64,000 bases of DNA from Saccharomycopsis fibuligera x Saccharomycopsis cf. fibuligera (lineage: Eukaryota > Ascomycota > Saccharomycetes > Ascoideales > Saccharomycopsidaceae), in NCBI GenBank assembly GCA_001936135.1, contig CP012813.1, positions 124,001 to 188,000 of the forward strand. The letters are read 5' to 3'. Within the stretch, counting starts at the first letter, position 1. Every line of letters starts with the position of its first letter. The position numbers were made by a program, and so were the translations under genes. Under the pieces are notes generated by a model. That model did no database searches. It saw only the letters and a program-made list of their open reading frames with translations, and was not told the origin of the DNA. Shown one piece after another: positions 9,435 to 21,416 of the stretch.

Positions 9435-12422
9435 ATGCTAGTTCAAAACATTTGGGCCAAACTCACCCTCTGCTTCTTACTCGAGAGCCTTCACTGTTCT
9501 GCCGCGGAGATCTATCACCGCAATGGCTTCAAGCGCTATGTTGAAGACAATTACAACAAGTCAGGAACAACTTCCACTAAACTGATCTCAACCTCTTTGG
9601 CGACCGATGTCAGCTCCTCTGCCGCTTCTTCCGTCTTTTCTTCCACTGCTTTTGAAGACAGTACCGTTGCCTCAATTTCTGCGAGTGAAGCTACTTCTGC
9701 AGCAACTTCAAAGATCGCTGCATCTCTCCCAGAATCCACTGAAGCCAGCCTCAGTGTTTCCACCACAACTGCTTCTCTAATCATTACCAAGACTCATACC
9801 ATTTTTTGCGCTTCTACAACTCCAACTTCTCTTCCTCAAGGTACATTGAACACTGAACTTGAATATACTAAATCAAACCCAGTTGGCCACAATTCAGATA
9901 AACTGAGTGCTACCCTTAGTTACACCATAGATGTTTCCAAAATCACTAAAGGTTGTACCGTTACTGGCAGTTCTTCTGTTGCTCCGGTTGCTAGCAGCGC
10001 TACCAGTACTGCTGAAGTCAGCTACTCCCCTACCGGCTTCACTACCTCCTACATCTCAGCTACATCAGGTTTATCTGCCGAAGATGATACCAGCAGCATC
10101 ACCACTAGTTCATCGGCTCCAACAAGTGGTGCTAGCAGTACAGGTGATAATACCGGCACCATTACAGCTAGTCCGTCTGCCCCAGCCGGCGGCGCTAGTA
10201 GTATCAGTGATGCTACCAGCACCATTTCCTCCGGTTCCACCATTGATTTATTCAAACCAATCTCCACTGATAAGCCTCCAACCAATTTCAGTGAAGAAGA
10301 TCTTGAATTTGATTTGCCAAATGGTGTTGACAATGACGGAAACCCTATTGAGACTAACAAATTCTATGTTAACTTGTTCCTCGGCTCACAAGCATCTCCA
10401 GTTTTCACTTACCCATATGTTGTTTGGTACGAATTCTCTAGTGATGAGATTTATGGTCTTGCTATTTCACACACTACTGCTGATCAATACACTTATGGTT
10501 ACAGAGAAGGAGCCTCTGAAGATGGCCCAGCAAGTTACTACATCAACCCGGGCAAAATCAATCAACTCACTTTCTCTGCTGATGCATTCGATGGAAGTAA
10601 TGTTGGATTGAAGGTGTCCAACTTGACTGACACATCTGCTCTTGCCACTTTATACGACAACTCCACCGAAAACAGTAACAGTAAAATTGATTTCCCATTG
10701 GTACAAGGTATGGGTTTCATTACTGGTGTTTACTCTGGTGATTTTAAAGCTCAATTGCAGTCCCAAGTCGGAATTTATGAATTAACTCAAGAAACCGCCG
10801 ATGACTTACCAGAAGGTACTTTGAAATACAAAGCTAAGCTCAACAACCAAGTCACTTGGCTCGTTTACGCTACTTTGCCAGATGGAAGCAGTGATTTTGA
10901 CCTTTCGGTTGACAATTCTGTTATCTCTGCTAACAATGCTGTTGATGGACTTGTTTTGCAAGTTGCTGTTGCTCCAGAATCTGACCAGGAGTCTTACTAT
11001 GACTCTGCTGCTGGTTTGTATGTCACTCATGCTACTGTTTCTGGTTATGCTGATGGTGATACTGCCACTTACAAATTTGCTTATGATACCGAAGGTTCTA
11101 GCAATAGCGGCAGCCCAATTGTCTTTGCCTTGCCGCATCATATTGAATCTTTCACTTCTGAAACCGCTAACAGTGCCACCAACATTTCTTTGCAGTCTAC
11201 CACCAAAGGTTTGCAATACGCTTACGTAACTGATACTTTTGAATTCAACGAGAAACTCGATGCTGCTAGTGTTGGTTTCTTGCCATACACTACTTTGGTT
11301 GAAAACAGCGGTGACCTTAGTTATACTTCTGAACAATTGAGCGCTATTGCCTCAGCCGCTAATGATGAATTTAGCGAAGATATTGTCACCACCATTAAAG
11401 GATTTGCAACTTATACCGCCGGTAAATACATTGACAAATTTTCTTACATTCTTTTGGTGTCTCACAAGATTCTCCAAGATGAAGACTTTACTAAATCAGC
11501 TTTATCTACTCTTCAAGAAGCATTTGATGCTGTTTTCAACAACGAATTACATTTTCAATTGTTTTATGACACCAAATTCAAAGGCGTTACTTCCAACGCT
11601 GTGCAAGTCACTGGTGATCCAAATGAAGATTTTGGTGGTTCTTACTACAATGACCACCACTTCCATTACGGTTACTTCATTCACGCTGCGGCAGTCGTCG
11701 GTTATGTTGATGCTGAATTAGGTGGCACATGGGCCGAAGAACACAAAGATTTCATTAATGCATTGGCAAGAGACGTTAACAATCCTTCCTCTGACGATCA
11801 GTACTTCCCAATTTCGAGATCGTTTGACTGGTACCATGGTCATTCTTGGGCCGCAGGTCTCTTTGAATCTGCTGATGGTAGAAATCAAGAAAGTACTTCT
11901 GAAGATTACAATTTTGCTTACGGTTTGAAATTATGGGGTAAAGTCATTGGCGATGAAACTATTGAAAACAGAGCTAACTTAATCCTTTCTATTATGAAAA
12001 GATCTCTCAATGATTACTACTTGTACAGTGATGACAATGATGTTGAGCCAGAGAAAATTATTGGCAACAAAGTTGCTGGTATTCTTTTCGACAACAAGGT
12101 GGACTACACTACCTTTTTTGGTCTTAACAAAGAATACATTCATGGTATCCATATGTTGCCAGTGACCCCAATTTCTTCTCTTATTCGTGGTCCAGAGTAC
12201 ACTCAACAAGAATGGAATGACATCTTTGCTGATGATATTGAATCTATTCAAAATAGCTGGACTGGTACCTTGAGATTAAACCAAGCACTTTTTGATCCAA
12301 AATCAAGTTATGAATTTTTTAGCGCTGATAATTTTGATACTACCCTTCTTGACGACGGCCAATCATTGACTTGGTGTTTGGCTTATAGTGCCGGTATCAA
12401 CAATTTAAACGGAGGAAATTGA
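9435..12422 (+). CDS. ENG1: Secreted endo-1,3-beta-glucanase, GH81
   Basis: A 995-residue frame starting at ATG 9435. Residues 1-24 are a signal peptide (hydrophobic LTLCFLLESLHCSA), followed by a Kex2-type KR at 33-34. Residues about 40-275 are a Ser/Thr-rich, probably O-mannosylated stalk with tandem-like SSAPTSGASS segments. The GH81 catalytic domain runs from about 275 to the end. Catalytic motifs are present: NDHHFHYGY with Asp740, and GRNQESTSEDY with Glu819 and Glu823, the spacing expected for GH81 enzymes. No GPI signal is seen. The family hydrolyses internal beta-1,3-glucan links; Eng1/Dse4 removes the septum between mother and daughter cells and is an Ace2 target in Saccharomyces. 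Ace2-like motifs lie upstream. Two CTG codons noticed both fall in the Ser/Thr-rich stalk, not the catalytic domain. Confidence 0.95.
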   Translation: MLVQNIWAKLTLCFLLESLHCSAAEIYHRNGFKRYVEDNYNKSGTTSTKLISTSLATDVSSSAASSVFSSTAFEDSTVASISASEATSAATSKIAASLPESTEASLSVSTTTASLIITKTHTIFCASTTPTSLPQGTLNTELEYTKSNPVGHNSDKLSATLSYTIDVSKITKGCTVTGSSSVAPVASSATSTAEVSYSPTGFTTSYISATSGLSAEDDTSSITTSSSAPTSGASSTGDNTGTITASPSAPAGGASSISDATSTISSGSTIDLFKPISTDKPPTNFSEEDLEFDLPNGVDNDGNPIETNKFYVNLFLGSQASPVFTYPYVVWYEFSSDEIYGLAISHTTADQYTYGYREGASEDGPASYYINPGKINQLTFSADAFDGSNVGLKVSNLTDTSALATLYDNSTENSNSKIDFPLVQGMGFITGVYSGDFKAQLQSQVGIYELTQETADDLPEGTLKYKAKLNNQVTWLVYATLPDGSSDFDLSVDNSVISANNAVDGLVLQVAVAPESDQESYYDSAAGLYVTHATVSGYADGDTATYKFAYDTEGSSNSGSPIVFALPHHIESFTSETANSATNISLQSTTKGLQYAYVTDTFEFNEKLDAASVGFLPYTTLVENSGDLSYTSEQLSAIASAANDEFSEDIVTTIKGFATYTAGKYIDKFSYILLVSHKILQDEDFTKSALSTLQEAFDAVFNNELHFQLFYDTKFKGVTSNAVQVTGDPNEDFGGSYYNDHHFHYGYFIHAAAVVGYVDAELGGTWAEEHKDFINALARDVNNPSSDDQYFPISRSFDWYHGHSWAAGLFESADGRNQESTSEDYNFAYGLKLWGKVIGDETIENRANLILSIMKRSLNDYYLYSDDNDVEPEKIIGNKVAGILFDNKVDYTTFFGLNKEYIHGIHMLPVTPISSLIRGPEYTQQEWNDIFADDIESIQNSWTGTLRLNQALFDPKSSYEFFSADNFDTTLLDDGQSLTWCLAYSAGINNLNGGN

Positions 12423-12470
12423 AGCAATCAAAGGCCCTAAGTTAGCCTCGCCACATCTTTTGATGCCTGT

Positions 12471-12501
<31 letters not shown>

Positions 12502-13061
12502 TTATGATTTTAAGGTTTTTCATCAATTTTTACAACTTTTTATTAGTCTTTTATCCTTTCTACAACTTTTATTCCCATTTTTGTGTTCTTTCTTCTCAGT
12601 TATGGCTAGGTTCTATCAGTTTTACTATTTTTTGTCTTCTTTCTTTTGTCTCCATTCTGGTTTGATATTTATATGTTCTACTTCAATATCTTGATGAATA
12701 TTATTAATTAATATTATAAAATGATTTAAAACTGAAAGTATGAAGAATTTGTAAGAGGAGAACTAAAAGTATAGTGCTATTTAAGAACTGCTTAACCTCA
12801 CCAATTAACCATACTGAATAGCAATATCTCGAATTCAAACAACTAGAGAAGACAGGTTACCAAAAAAATTCAAAGATAAGCAAATTAAAGACAGAGTTTA
12901 AACAACAAGAAAAAGCATTAAACATTAAAAATCAATTATTAGAAAATGCGCAGAATAACAAAAAATTAAAAATAGAAAAAAAAAAAAAAAAAAAATGAAA
13001 AAAATATAAACTAAAAGCTAAAATAAAATGCCCCAAAACCAATCAACTAGCCAAGTCAACT
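12423..13061. other. Convergent 3' flanks of ENG1 and the GATA gene
   Basis: A 639-bp spacer between two converging stops. It contains a (TC)n tract, T-rich then A-rich halves (as expected for two opposed terminator regions) and a 19-nt A tract near 12977-12996. No ORF is convincing. Confidence 0.6.
12471..12498. repeat. (TC)n microsatellite
   Basis: Fourteen TC units about 50 bp past the ENG1 stop codon, directly visible. Confidence 0.95.
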
Positions 13062-14869
13062 TCATTTTGCATACTTCTTGCCCCTCAATTTGGCCGTCCC
13101 ATCCATTCTTTTCCGATCCATAATTTCAAGTGCTTTATCTGCTCCATACAATTCCAATAATAATTTATAAAAAAGACCACAAGGATTACATAAGCTTCCG
13201 GCATCTTTCCGTTCTTCAATACGGCGCCATTGTGGAGTTTTGGTTTCTTGACATTGCATGCAAACGTCATTGCGTACTGGCTTTTTCCGCTTGCAGCTGT
13301 CGTTGCTACCACTGCTGGTTGATGATGAAATGCTGGAATTTGACGAAATAGTGCTGGCTGAGGAGACAGAAGTCAAGCTTGATTGAGAGCTGATTGAAGA
13401 ACGAGCACTGCTTGCTGCGGTGCTGCTACCACGTCTGCCACTGATCGCGGGTGTGAATGATGAGATTGTGGAAGTTTTCGGTGATTGAGAAGCTGTGCTT
13501 GAGCGTCTGCTGCTGTTGTCATGAGCTGTTGTAGACTTTTTTCTCGAGCACTTCTTCGGCAATGATGATTTTAATTTAACCGAATTTTTCTTCTTAGAAA
13601 CTGTTGCTTTTCTACTGCCATCAACGTGAATATCAGCACCTTTGGCAGCGTTCAATATTGCATCATCTTTCAAACTAGCGAGTGAAACTATGCTGCTTTT
13701 TTGTGTGCTTGTGCCGCTTGTACTTGTACTATTTTCTTCGTCGGCGACAAACTCATCTGCGCTTTCCCTATTTGAAGCTGTTTCATAATCACTAATTGTT
13801 TCATCCCCTTCAATCATGCCATCGCTATTATGAAGGCGTTGCTGTTGTTCAACATGTTTTTTATTTTGACTCTGTTTCTGTACTAGTTGCTGGTTTTGCC
13901 TTTTCGTTGGATGCTGTTTTTTCTTTTGGTTTTGGGATTTTCCTGGCCCCTTTTGTTTTTGTCTCTTTGCAGGTCTTTCAACTTCAAATTCACTATCCAA
14001 ATTAACATTAACATGTTTTTGCACTGTATGTGGCAAATTTTCCAAAACTTCAGAAAGTTTTCTGGTTTTTGGTAACGGAGACACTGCTGGAAGAATAAAT
14101 TGGCCATTTCTATAACGCTGACTGTCATGATGATGATGGGAGATTAGAGCATTGTCTGTTTCTGCTCCTGCTTGTGCTATTGATGATTTCCCATTGTTGG
14201 AATGAATAACCATTGGAGGGTACATACAGTGATAGTCTGATGATAAATGCGGAAGCAATAATGGGAGCTTTTTGACCTTACCATTGCTGCCCACACTGTT
14301 ATCTTTGATCGTTAGTCCCGCTTGACCAGTTGCAGTTGCTGTCGCAACTGTCGCAGCTGTCGTTGTTGGTGACTGAGTTGCCGTTGTTGTTGTCGTCGAC
14401 GCAACCGAAGTTGTCGTTGATGATGATGACGCATTTACCGGTGATGCTTTTGAAGATGGCATTGTCATTGTCGATGCATTAGAATGTGGTGAACTATTTT
14501 GTGCAGTTGATAATGGAGCTGGATAATATTGTGGTTTATATTGATTTCTGCTATTGATTAAATTGAAGATTTCTAAAAATGGAGGCAACTTATTTTCACT
14601 TTCATTGCCATTCTCACATTTATTGTTACTTTTTTTGTTAGGATCATTAGCTGGGTTGGCTGATTCAAGTTGCTGTGGGGCAGCAGTTGGGGCAACACAA
14701 AACGATCTATATCCATGAAAAAGTTAGTATATGTTGCATTTGAAAAATAGAGCTTTTATTATTACTTTTATCTAATCAGAATTGGTTAAGATTATAGGTT
14801 GAAGATTTAAGAGAATAATGTTGAAAGGGGTACTTACTGCTGAGATATACTATAGCCTTTCGTTGACAT
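13062..14869 (-). CDS. GATA-type zinc-finger transcription factor (ASH1-like?)
   Basis: Joined on the minus strand: exon 1 is 14838..14869 and exon 2 is 13062..14706, giving 558 residues. The 131-nt intron starts GTAAGT, has TACTAAC at 14723-14729 and ends ATAG; splicing joins MSTKGYSISQQ to SFCVAPTAAP in frame. One zinc finger, C-x2-C-x20-C-x2-C, sits at about residues 493-520 (CMQCQETKTPQW, then LCNPCGLFYKLL), with a basic helix to the C-terminus. This is the 20-residue-loop fungal GATA type. The rest is Ser/Thr-rich (for example near 95-125 and 395-470) with Lys/Gln-rich stretches, typical of regulators. A C-terminal lone finger and overall size resemble Ash1, a repressor, but other 20-loop GATA proteins fit too, so no symbol is given. 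The very long upstream space suits a heavily regulated factor. Confidence 0.88.
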
Positions 14870-17657
14870 CTTGAATTGAAAATGAAAATAAAAATAAATA
14901 AAAGGCCCTTTGTGTTTTTTGATCTAGCTCTTGTGACTTATAGTCAATAATAATGATGGTTTAGTATTATGTGATGTGAATTGAGGTCTATGTTGTATTA
15001 TATTTTATTTTATTTTATATTTTTTTTTTGGTGGGACACAATTATAGTTGGGTAATTATACCGGTTTTGAAGCAACACAATTATTGGTGCTATTATTATA
15101 ATTATTATTATAATATGAAGCTACTAATGGGAACAAAAAATTACATTAAATTGAAAAATGAGTCAATAGTGGAATGAATAGAGCAAAGAGTTGGGAAAAA
15201 AATAGAAAGGAATTTTTTTTCTTTCACTTCATCTGCCTTTCAGTCAGCAGATGAGAGTGGCTAATCTACAGGAAATTCACACAAGATATATATATATATA
15301 TTCACACATTGTGATAGAAGCTGGATGTAGTTGTTGTTTTTGGTATTAACATTAGCATTACCTTTGAATTTTGATTTTATAAACTTTGAGTTTCTGGGTT
15401 TCCTTCTGCAAGGGAAAACGCAATATTGGATACTACGAGTGTGGCTGGTGAAGGAAAGAAAAATGTGGTTTTTAGGGATAAGCAAGCCCCTGCGATGGTA
15501 TTCACATAATACGACTTAGATTTGATGATGGCTTGCAACAAAAGTATCGGCAGAGTTGGAGGTTTACGTGATAACTGTAGAAGAAGGAATGTGTACACAT
15601 TACACACTATTTAACAACGAAACAGTAACCTATTGTTATGAATTAGTCAAAATTTGAGAGAAAGGCAAAAAAAAATTTAAAATACTGGGAAAAATATGAG
15701 TAGTATGATTACAACAAATAGAGTTTCTACCACATTTGCTAGACATTCTGTCAAAGAAGAAAATGTATTACGATGCAACCGGAGCAAAGCTTGAGCTTAT
15801 AGAATAGCTTACATGACTAGAGGCTAGATCCACCGCTTTGCACACAGTTTACCAAAAAAAAAAAAAAAAAAAAAGAAAATATTAGAAAAAAACTGTAGTT
15901 AAAAACCCTAGCATCTGTATCCTGTTTCTTTTGTTCTTAGTGTTTTAACTAGACTTTGTAAGCTGTAGTCATCAATATCTGTACCAGTAAGACTGCGAGA
16001 ATACTGTACACCATGTATACTTTTGCTCCGTCTTCGCCTCCTTCGCCCCATCAATATATTTGAAATTTTCTCTTTTTTTTTTTTTGGCTTTTGTGTAATT
16101 TGAGAATTTTCCTTTTGTGTTCTTATAAGTTTAACAACAAATTTGTTCCTTCTCTAGCAGCTTCCTCCTGCCGTCTCATGTTGAAAGCTGACGCATATGC
16201 ATGCAAAACTTATCTCTTATCCGAAGGTCTCTTAACTTTCCTTTTGTTACGTACAAATGGAATGAAAAAGAAAACCTGTCAAAAATTTAGCTCAGTCTGA
16301 CAAATTAACGTCAATATTCCTTTAAACCATCAAACTTTATGTTCCACCTATTATAGTGGCTGTGTATACACAGATGGGCAAGAAAATTGGGTTTTGACAT
16401 ATGTAAAAGCCTGTAAGTAAAATATGTACGTATACGTGACTTTCCACGCCATATACCTTGGCAATGGATGTATCTAGACCATTTATAAATATATAGATAC
16501 TCCTTTGATACAAAAAATACGACTCGATTCGCAGCTTCGATCAGAGTTGAGGCTAACTGTTTTATACTTTGTGCTGCCTAATTATGTGTTTAGACAGTTA
16601 ATTTGCGGCAACATATGTAGGTATGAATGTGGTGAGATGTTTGGCCTGTAATAGGGAAAAAGTTTAAAAAAGAACTAGCTTGTGGTCTGAGCAAAGTTGA
16701 CACTTTGCAGAATAATATTACTCTGTTTGGGAGCATCCCATGTGTAAAGATATATCGATATTAAGCGGCTACCAAGTAAATTGTTAGAAATAAAGAAAAA
16801 GTAAAAAATAAAGTATGAAAAAATTTTTCTCTTGTTTTTTGCCTCACTATAACAATAACAAGTAAGATAGTACATTTATTGAGCCTTGGTATTCTGCGTG
16901 TAGTTTGAAGGAAAATTAGTAGCAACTACAAGAGACTAGAGACTCACAATAATGTAATGAAGAAGTAGTTTGAACTTTCCAGTTGTCAAAAGTATCATAT
17001 AATGAAAAAAAAATCTAAGTTGCTGTAATGACCAGCCCCCACTTATTTTCAGCCATATCATACTGTTTATCATACTACATAACACACCGGATTGGTATAC
17101 TGTATAACCGCCAGACAGATGTTCGCTGGCTACTGTGGAGCTGTCAAAAAAAAAAAAAAAAAAAGAAAAAGATAGCGATCGTATTTTGGGTACGTACGTA
17201 CGTCTTATAATCATGAACCAAGATCGTTTGTCCCCAGCTTAATCTAACAGGTTAAAAAAATTAGAAGACCCGCAGATAACTAGCCCTTCATTGTGAGTCA
17301 GTACGAACAAGAACAGAATCCAAAAGCATAGAAGTAGATACATATTCTTATATTGTTATTAGTTCCGTAGCATCATGTCCGTACTTTCCAGAATATGTCC
17401 TAATATATAATAGTGTACACTAAAATTGGGCAAAAAAGAAAAACAACTACAACTATAATACCTAATGTTGTTTAAGTTCAGTCATTTTGTTTCTAAAAAC
17501 GCTTCTAGAAAAAAAAAAGAACTTTGAACTATAGCTGGTATGATATTTTAATTAAACTAAGGAGTAAGTGTTTTTATTAAACTTAAACATCGTTTCAATC
17601 AAAATCATTTGATGAAAGGTTTTGATAGATGTCAACAACAACAACAACAACAACAAC

Positions 17658-17756
<99 letters not shown>

Positions 17757-18245
17757 AACAGCAACAAAAAAAAAGTTAACAGCAACTCTTTTTTCATGAA
17801 TTACTGGAATGGGCAAAAATGCTCTACCAAAATTAACTAAAGTTACTTTTCAAACCCAAACAAAAACTTTAAAACCGAAAGCACTAGACATAACAGAGAC
17901 AAGGCTCCCTTGTCCGCCTCCTTGCTTTAGATTTAACATATATAAACATAAAATCCGCAATCCTTTTTTTTTTTCAAACTGTCAGTGATTAGGTTGCACC
18001 GTAGAAAAACAGAACTCTATTGGTAGGAAACACGTCTTATTCAACCTAACTCAAATCCTTTCTCCGCAACCTGTTTACCAAAGGATCAAAGCAGCACTTA
18101 CCAAAACTACAGTAAGATTAACTTATGAAACCCAAATCAAAATAGTGAAATGCTAAGTTGAAAGGAGTTTTGTACAGATGCAAAGATTTATATATACGAA
18201 ACGATTATTAAATCAGCAAGATAGAGGTAAGTATAAAAGCTTATT
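14870..18245. other. 3.4 kb gene-free interval upstream of the GATA gene
   Basis: No coding region is convincing on either strand. Several short frames start at non-ATG codons or run through simple sequence. Visible elements are a TA repeat near 15286-15301, A tracts (15855-15874, 17145-17164), a TACGTACGTACGT self-complementary run at about 17190-17203 and the long CAA/TAA repeat at 17633-17752. It is bounded by the start of the GATA gene and the 3' end of COG1, so much may be GATA-gene promoter; long promoters are common for regulators in Candida-clade yeasts. Centromere or origin function cannot be judged by eye. Confidence 0.5.
17633..17752. repeat. Very long (CAA)n(TAA)n tract outside any gene
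   Basis: About nine CAA units pass directly into about 31 TAA units, 120 bp in all. On the plus strand one frame reads as over 40 Asn codons followed by KNSNKKKVNSNS, but the frame has no ATG and ends within 90 bp, so I do not call a gene. Confidence 0.93.
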
Positions 18246-20942
18246 TTAATTGAAATAGTCACTAACGTTTCGGGTGATAAATTTACCATCTATATCTGAA
18301 AGCAAATTCTTGGTTTTTTCATAATCAGTGTCAGCAGCAGTGTCAGCAGCAGTAGCAGTAGCTGCTCCAGTAAAAGAAGAAGAGGCGTGTTTGGAAATTC
18401 TGTTCAATGAATATTTGTTACCAGCAACTAGCCTTTCTAAGTCACTGCCACTATCAATAGAGATAAACTTTAGCAAGTAGCACATATCCGCAAAAGAAAG
18501 CAAAGCTTTTTGTGTTATTATATCTGAAGATGAGGCGAGCTTTAGCTTTGATTTAAAACTCAAATGGCTAGCTTCTTCTCCCAGTTCCAGTGTTCCATTG
18601 CTGTTGTTGTTAATGGTCTTCCCATCATAAATGATAGTCTCGACATTGACATCGGTTGTGGAATCATCATTTCTGAGGTCGCGGGTTTCTATAGCCAATT
18701 TTTTCTCCAGATAATACACATTTTCAACCAACTTTAAAGTCTGCTGAAATTGTAACAACATAGTAATCAAAACGTGATTTTTAAATTTCCTGAAGGCTGG
18801 ATTTCTAAACAAGTCCAAATTCAGTTCAGACAGCACCTTGTTGTCAATCTCGCCGACTGCTCCCGATATCCAATTTTCTTTGAATTTGAAAAGTAATAAC
18901 GTGAAGTCTGTAGAAGGTAACACTGGTAAGCCGTTTTCCCAAACATCAATCTCCAAAGGAGCCTTGAATTCTTTGCTATAATCTAGTTTTTGTAAAAGCA
19001 AATTGATATTACATGTTTTTTCTGGATCGCTATTATTGCTACTGTGGCTGCCGCTGTCAATTTTGGAAAAAGTTTCTATATCTATAATTCTCAAATCTGG
19101 AAGCTGAGAAAATGACAGCAGTATTGTTTTTGGCTCTGTGTTTATACCACTAATGCTATTAGTCACACTGCTGCCTAAATCTTGTAAAGTTAAAACTGCA
19201 TCTTTTAGTGGCAAAAATCGATGCAATAGTAACTTGTTGAGCTGATGGTATAAATTCGTCGCATTGTGGGCTGTAATATGATAATAATAATAATCGACTA
19301 GTTCATTTGTCTTTTTTTTTGTGTTCGTCAAATTTTCTTTGATCTGCTTTTTATTGGATAATCCTGCTATACTGGTGCTCTTCATCCCTTTCCCAAGCTC
19401 CTCTCTGCTGCTGCTACCATCAATGATTAACTTTTTGAAATATTGATTCGTTATGCATTTGCGAAACATTAATAGCACCCGTAAAATCCCAATCGATGAT
19501 AAATAGTTTAGGTTTTGCTGGTTCGATGCTTCTGTTTCTATTGGCGCTGATGCTACTGCATCTCCGCATAACTCTAAAGTTTGACCCAAAAATTCATCCA
19601 ACCTATCAAAAAGCAACCCGCTGAAAAATGTATCCCAAATCTCCCGATATGCATTCAAAAAGTAAGTTTTGTACCGATGAAGGAATTTTTCCACTAATTC
19701 TATATTTTGATAGATATCAAAATCATTGTCATTGTAAAAATCATTATTGAATTGATCATCTTTATCGTCATTAGAATACATATTGTTATTGTTGGTGGAC
19801 AATTCAAAATCGCGTAAAATGAACAGGCCCAAAAACTCATTGAATAATACCAGTAATACCACTTTCAAGTTGCTGAAAAATTCAACAAGTTTAGCTAATA
19901 TTAATGGAAGCGATGATACAGTGATCGTCAGCTGTGCTTTCCTGTTGAAATTTCTCAATGGAGATAGGTCTAAATTGACAGTACTTGATGTTTAAATTGG
20001 TTTTGAAATGTTGGTTGGAGATACTTAGATGTTTGGCAATAACATTGGCAAAACTTCGTGTAGATGTTCCGTAAGTGTCTGAAAAAAAAACTTTCAAATA
20101 ATTCAAAGATAAATAAATATAGCTAATGCTTTTCTTCAAATTTTTGAGATTATTAAGCTGCAAAAAATAAGGGCTACTAAGTAGTGTAAAGATTGTCTTT
20201 TGCTTGATTTGAATATAATGGCTTAAAATTCCATTTAAATTCAATTTTAGCAAAAGCAAAGCGATACTAAGACAGTAACTAAAGTATTATTTGACAAGTA
20301 AGTATGTGAGTATGTGTTAGATTTGACTATCAAGCTGTCTAAATAAGTTTGATAATGATTTTTCAAATTTTCAAGTTTTAAAGATAGCGTATAATCTTTA
20401 CCATTGATATTTTGGGTCTCAAATAATGTATCAAATAGGTAAAATTCCTTTGAAATTTAAATGCATTGGTTTTGCAAAGCTGAGTTGCCATTAAGCAGCC
20501 TTTTCAAAGCACATTTTTCAATAGTGTTAATCAATTTGTCTACAGAAAATTGCAAATTTAGCAATAAACTCCTGAATAAAACCCTAGTATTTTGACAATT
20601 GCTTGATTTTGAGAGATTCAGGCTGATAAAAGTTTGATAATTCTTAGTTGTTTTATCAATAGCTACTCCCTGTGTATCATTTAAATCAGATAAGTAAGCC
20701 AATTTTTTATCTTGTTGAACAATGCTATTCATCAGAATGATGTTTTCTGCCGTCAGTAGAAGCGATCTATATTTTGATCCCACTAAGGTCCGCAACTGGT
20801 TAGTTTTATCATTGGCTTGAACTTCTAGACTATCATTGATTTCTTTAATTTGAGAAATAGGAAGAGACCTAAAGAGCTCGTTGGCCTTTGTTATGCTATC
20901 TGCCTCCATTTTGGCTGCCGAGCCTCTACACAAATAAACCAT
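18246..20942 (-). pseudogene. COG1: COG1 homologue, reading frame interrupted
   Basis: Starts at ATG 20940-20942. The first 161 codons match the Cog1 N-terminus (ANELFRSLPISQIKEINDSL, then LRTLVGSKYRSLLLTAENII). A TAA at 20457-20459 interrupts it, yet the same frame continues with coding-like sequence (ISKEFYLFDTLFETQNINGK) for about 65 codons. Coding character then moves to a second frame near 20270 (LNLNGILSHYIQIKQKTI) and back to the first frame near 19985 (TVNLDLSPLRNFNRKAQL), which stays open to the stop at 18246. I find no splice signals that would remove the breaks. Total coding length would be near 900 residues. Cog1 is a subunit of the eight-part COG tether for retrograde Golgi traffic. 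Alternatives to gene decay are assembly errors, although much longer neighbouring genes are intact. Confidence 0.7.
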
Positions 20943-21416
20943 GATCGCTGTTTGACAAATACACGATTTTAGACGGTGTCATTAATATGTCTGCTTGTTT
21001 GAATATCTCTTGTCAATAGAAGTTTACAACTATCAACAGTAGGCACGTGATAGTGGTTCCTGGATCAAACGAAGTTTTTTAGGAAGTATTGGGCGAAATC
21101 CAGTATAATGAGAGTAAATCATTAGAAACAAATCATCACAGATGCTACACAAACTATTTCAGAGACAATGTTAAAGCAATATCTTGACAACTGTATTGAA
21201 CCGTTACCTTGTAAAAGCAAGTTGATTACACTTTGCACTTTGTTTTTACTGAACAGCGCGAAGCAGAAGGGCATCGGCCAAGGGCTCGTGTGCACAATAT
21301 TTTTTAGAAAAAGAAAAATTATAAAATTTTTTTTTTTTTTTTAGGAATAGATTTACCAGAAAAGACTCAAATTAACCACTATTTCAATAGTTCAAGCAAA
21401 AGCAAATATTACCAAT
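20943..21416. promoter_or_regulatory. Divergent COG1-NOC3 spacer
   Basis: A 474-bp spacer with an AAAATTTTT-type A/T tract at about 21325-21345, roughly 80 bp before the NOC3 ATG. This resembles the RRPE element of ribosome-biogenesis genes, but no PAC element was seen. No other signal is recognised. Confidence 0.4.

Noticed and set aside
17552-17840. Poly-Leu, poly-Ile and poly-Asn open frames
   Set aside because: They are translations of the CAA/TAA repeat in different frames and lack supporting flanks.
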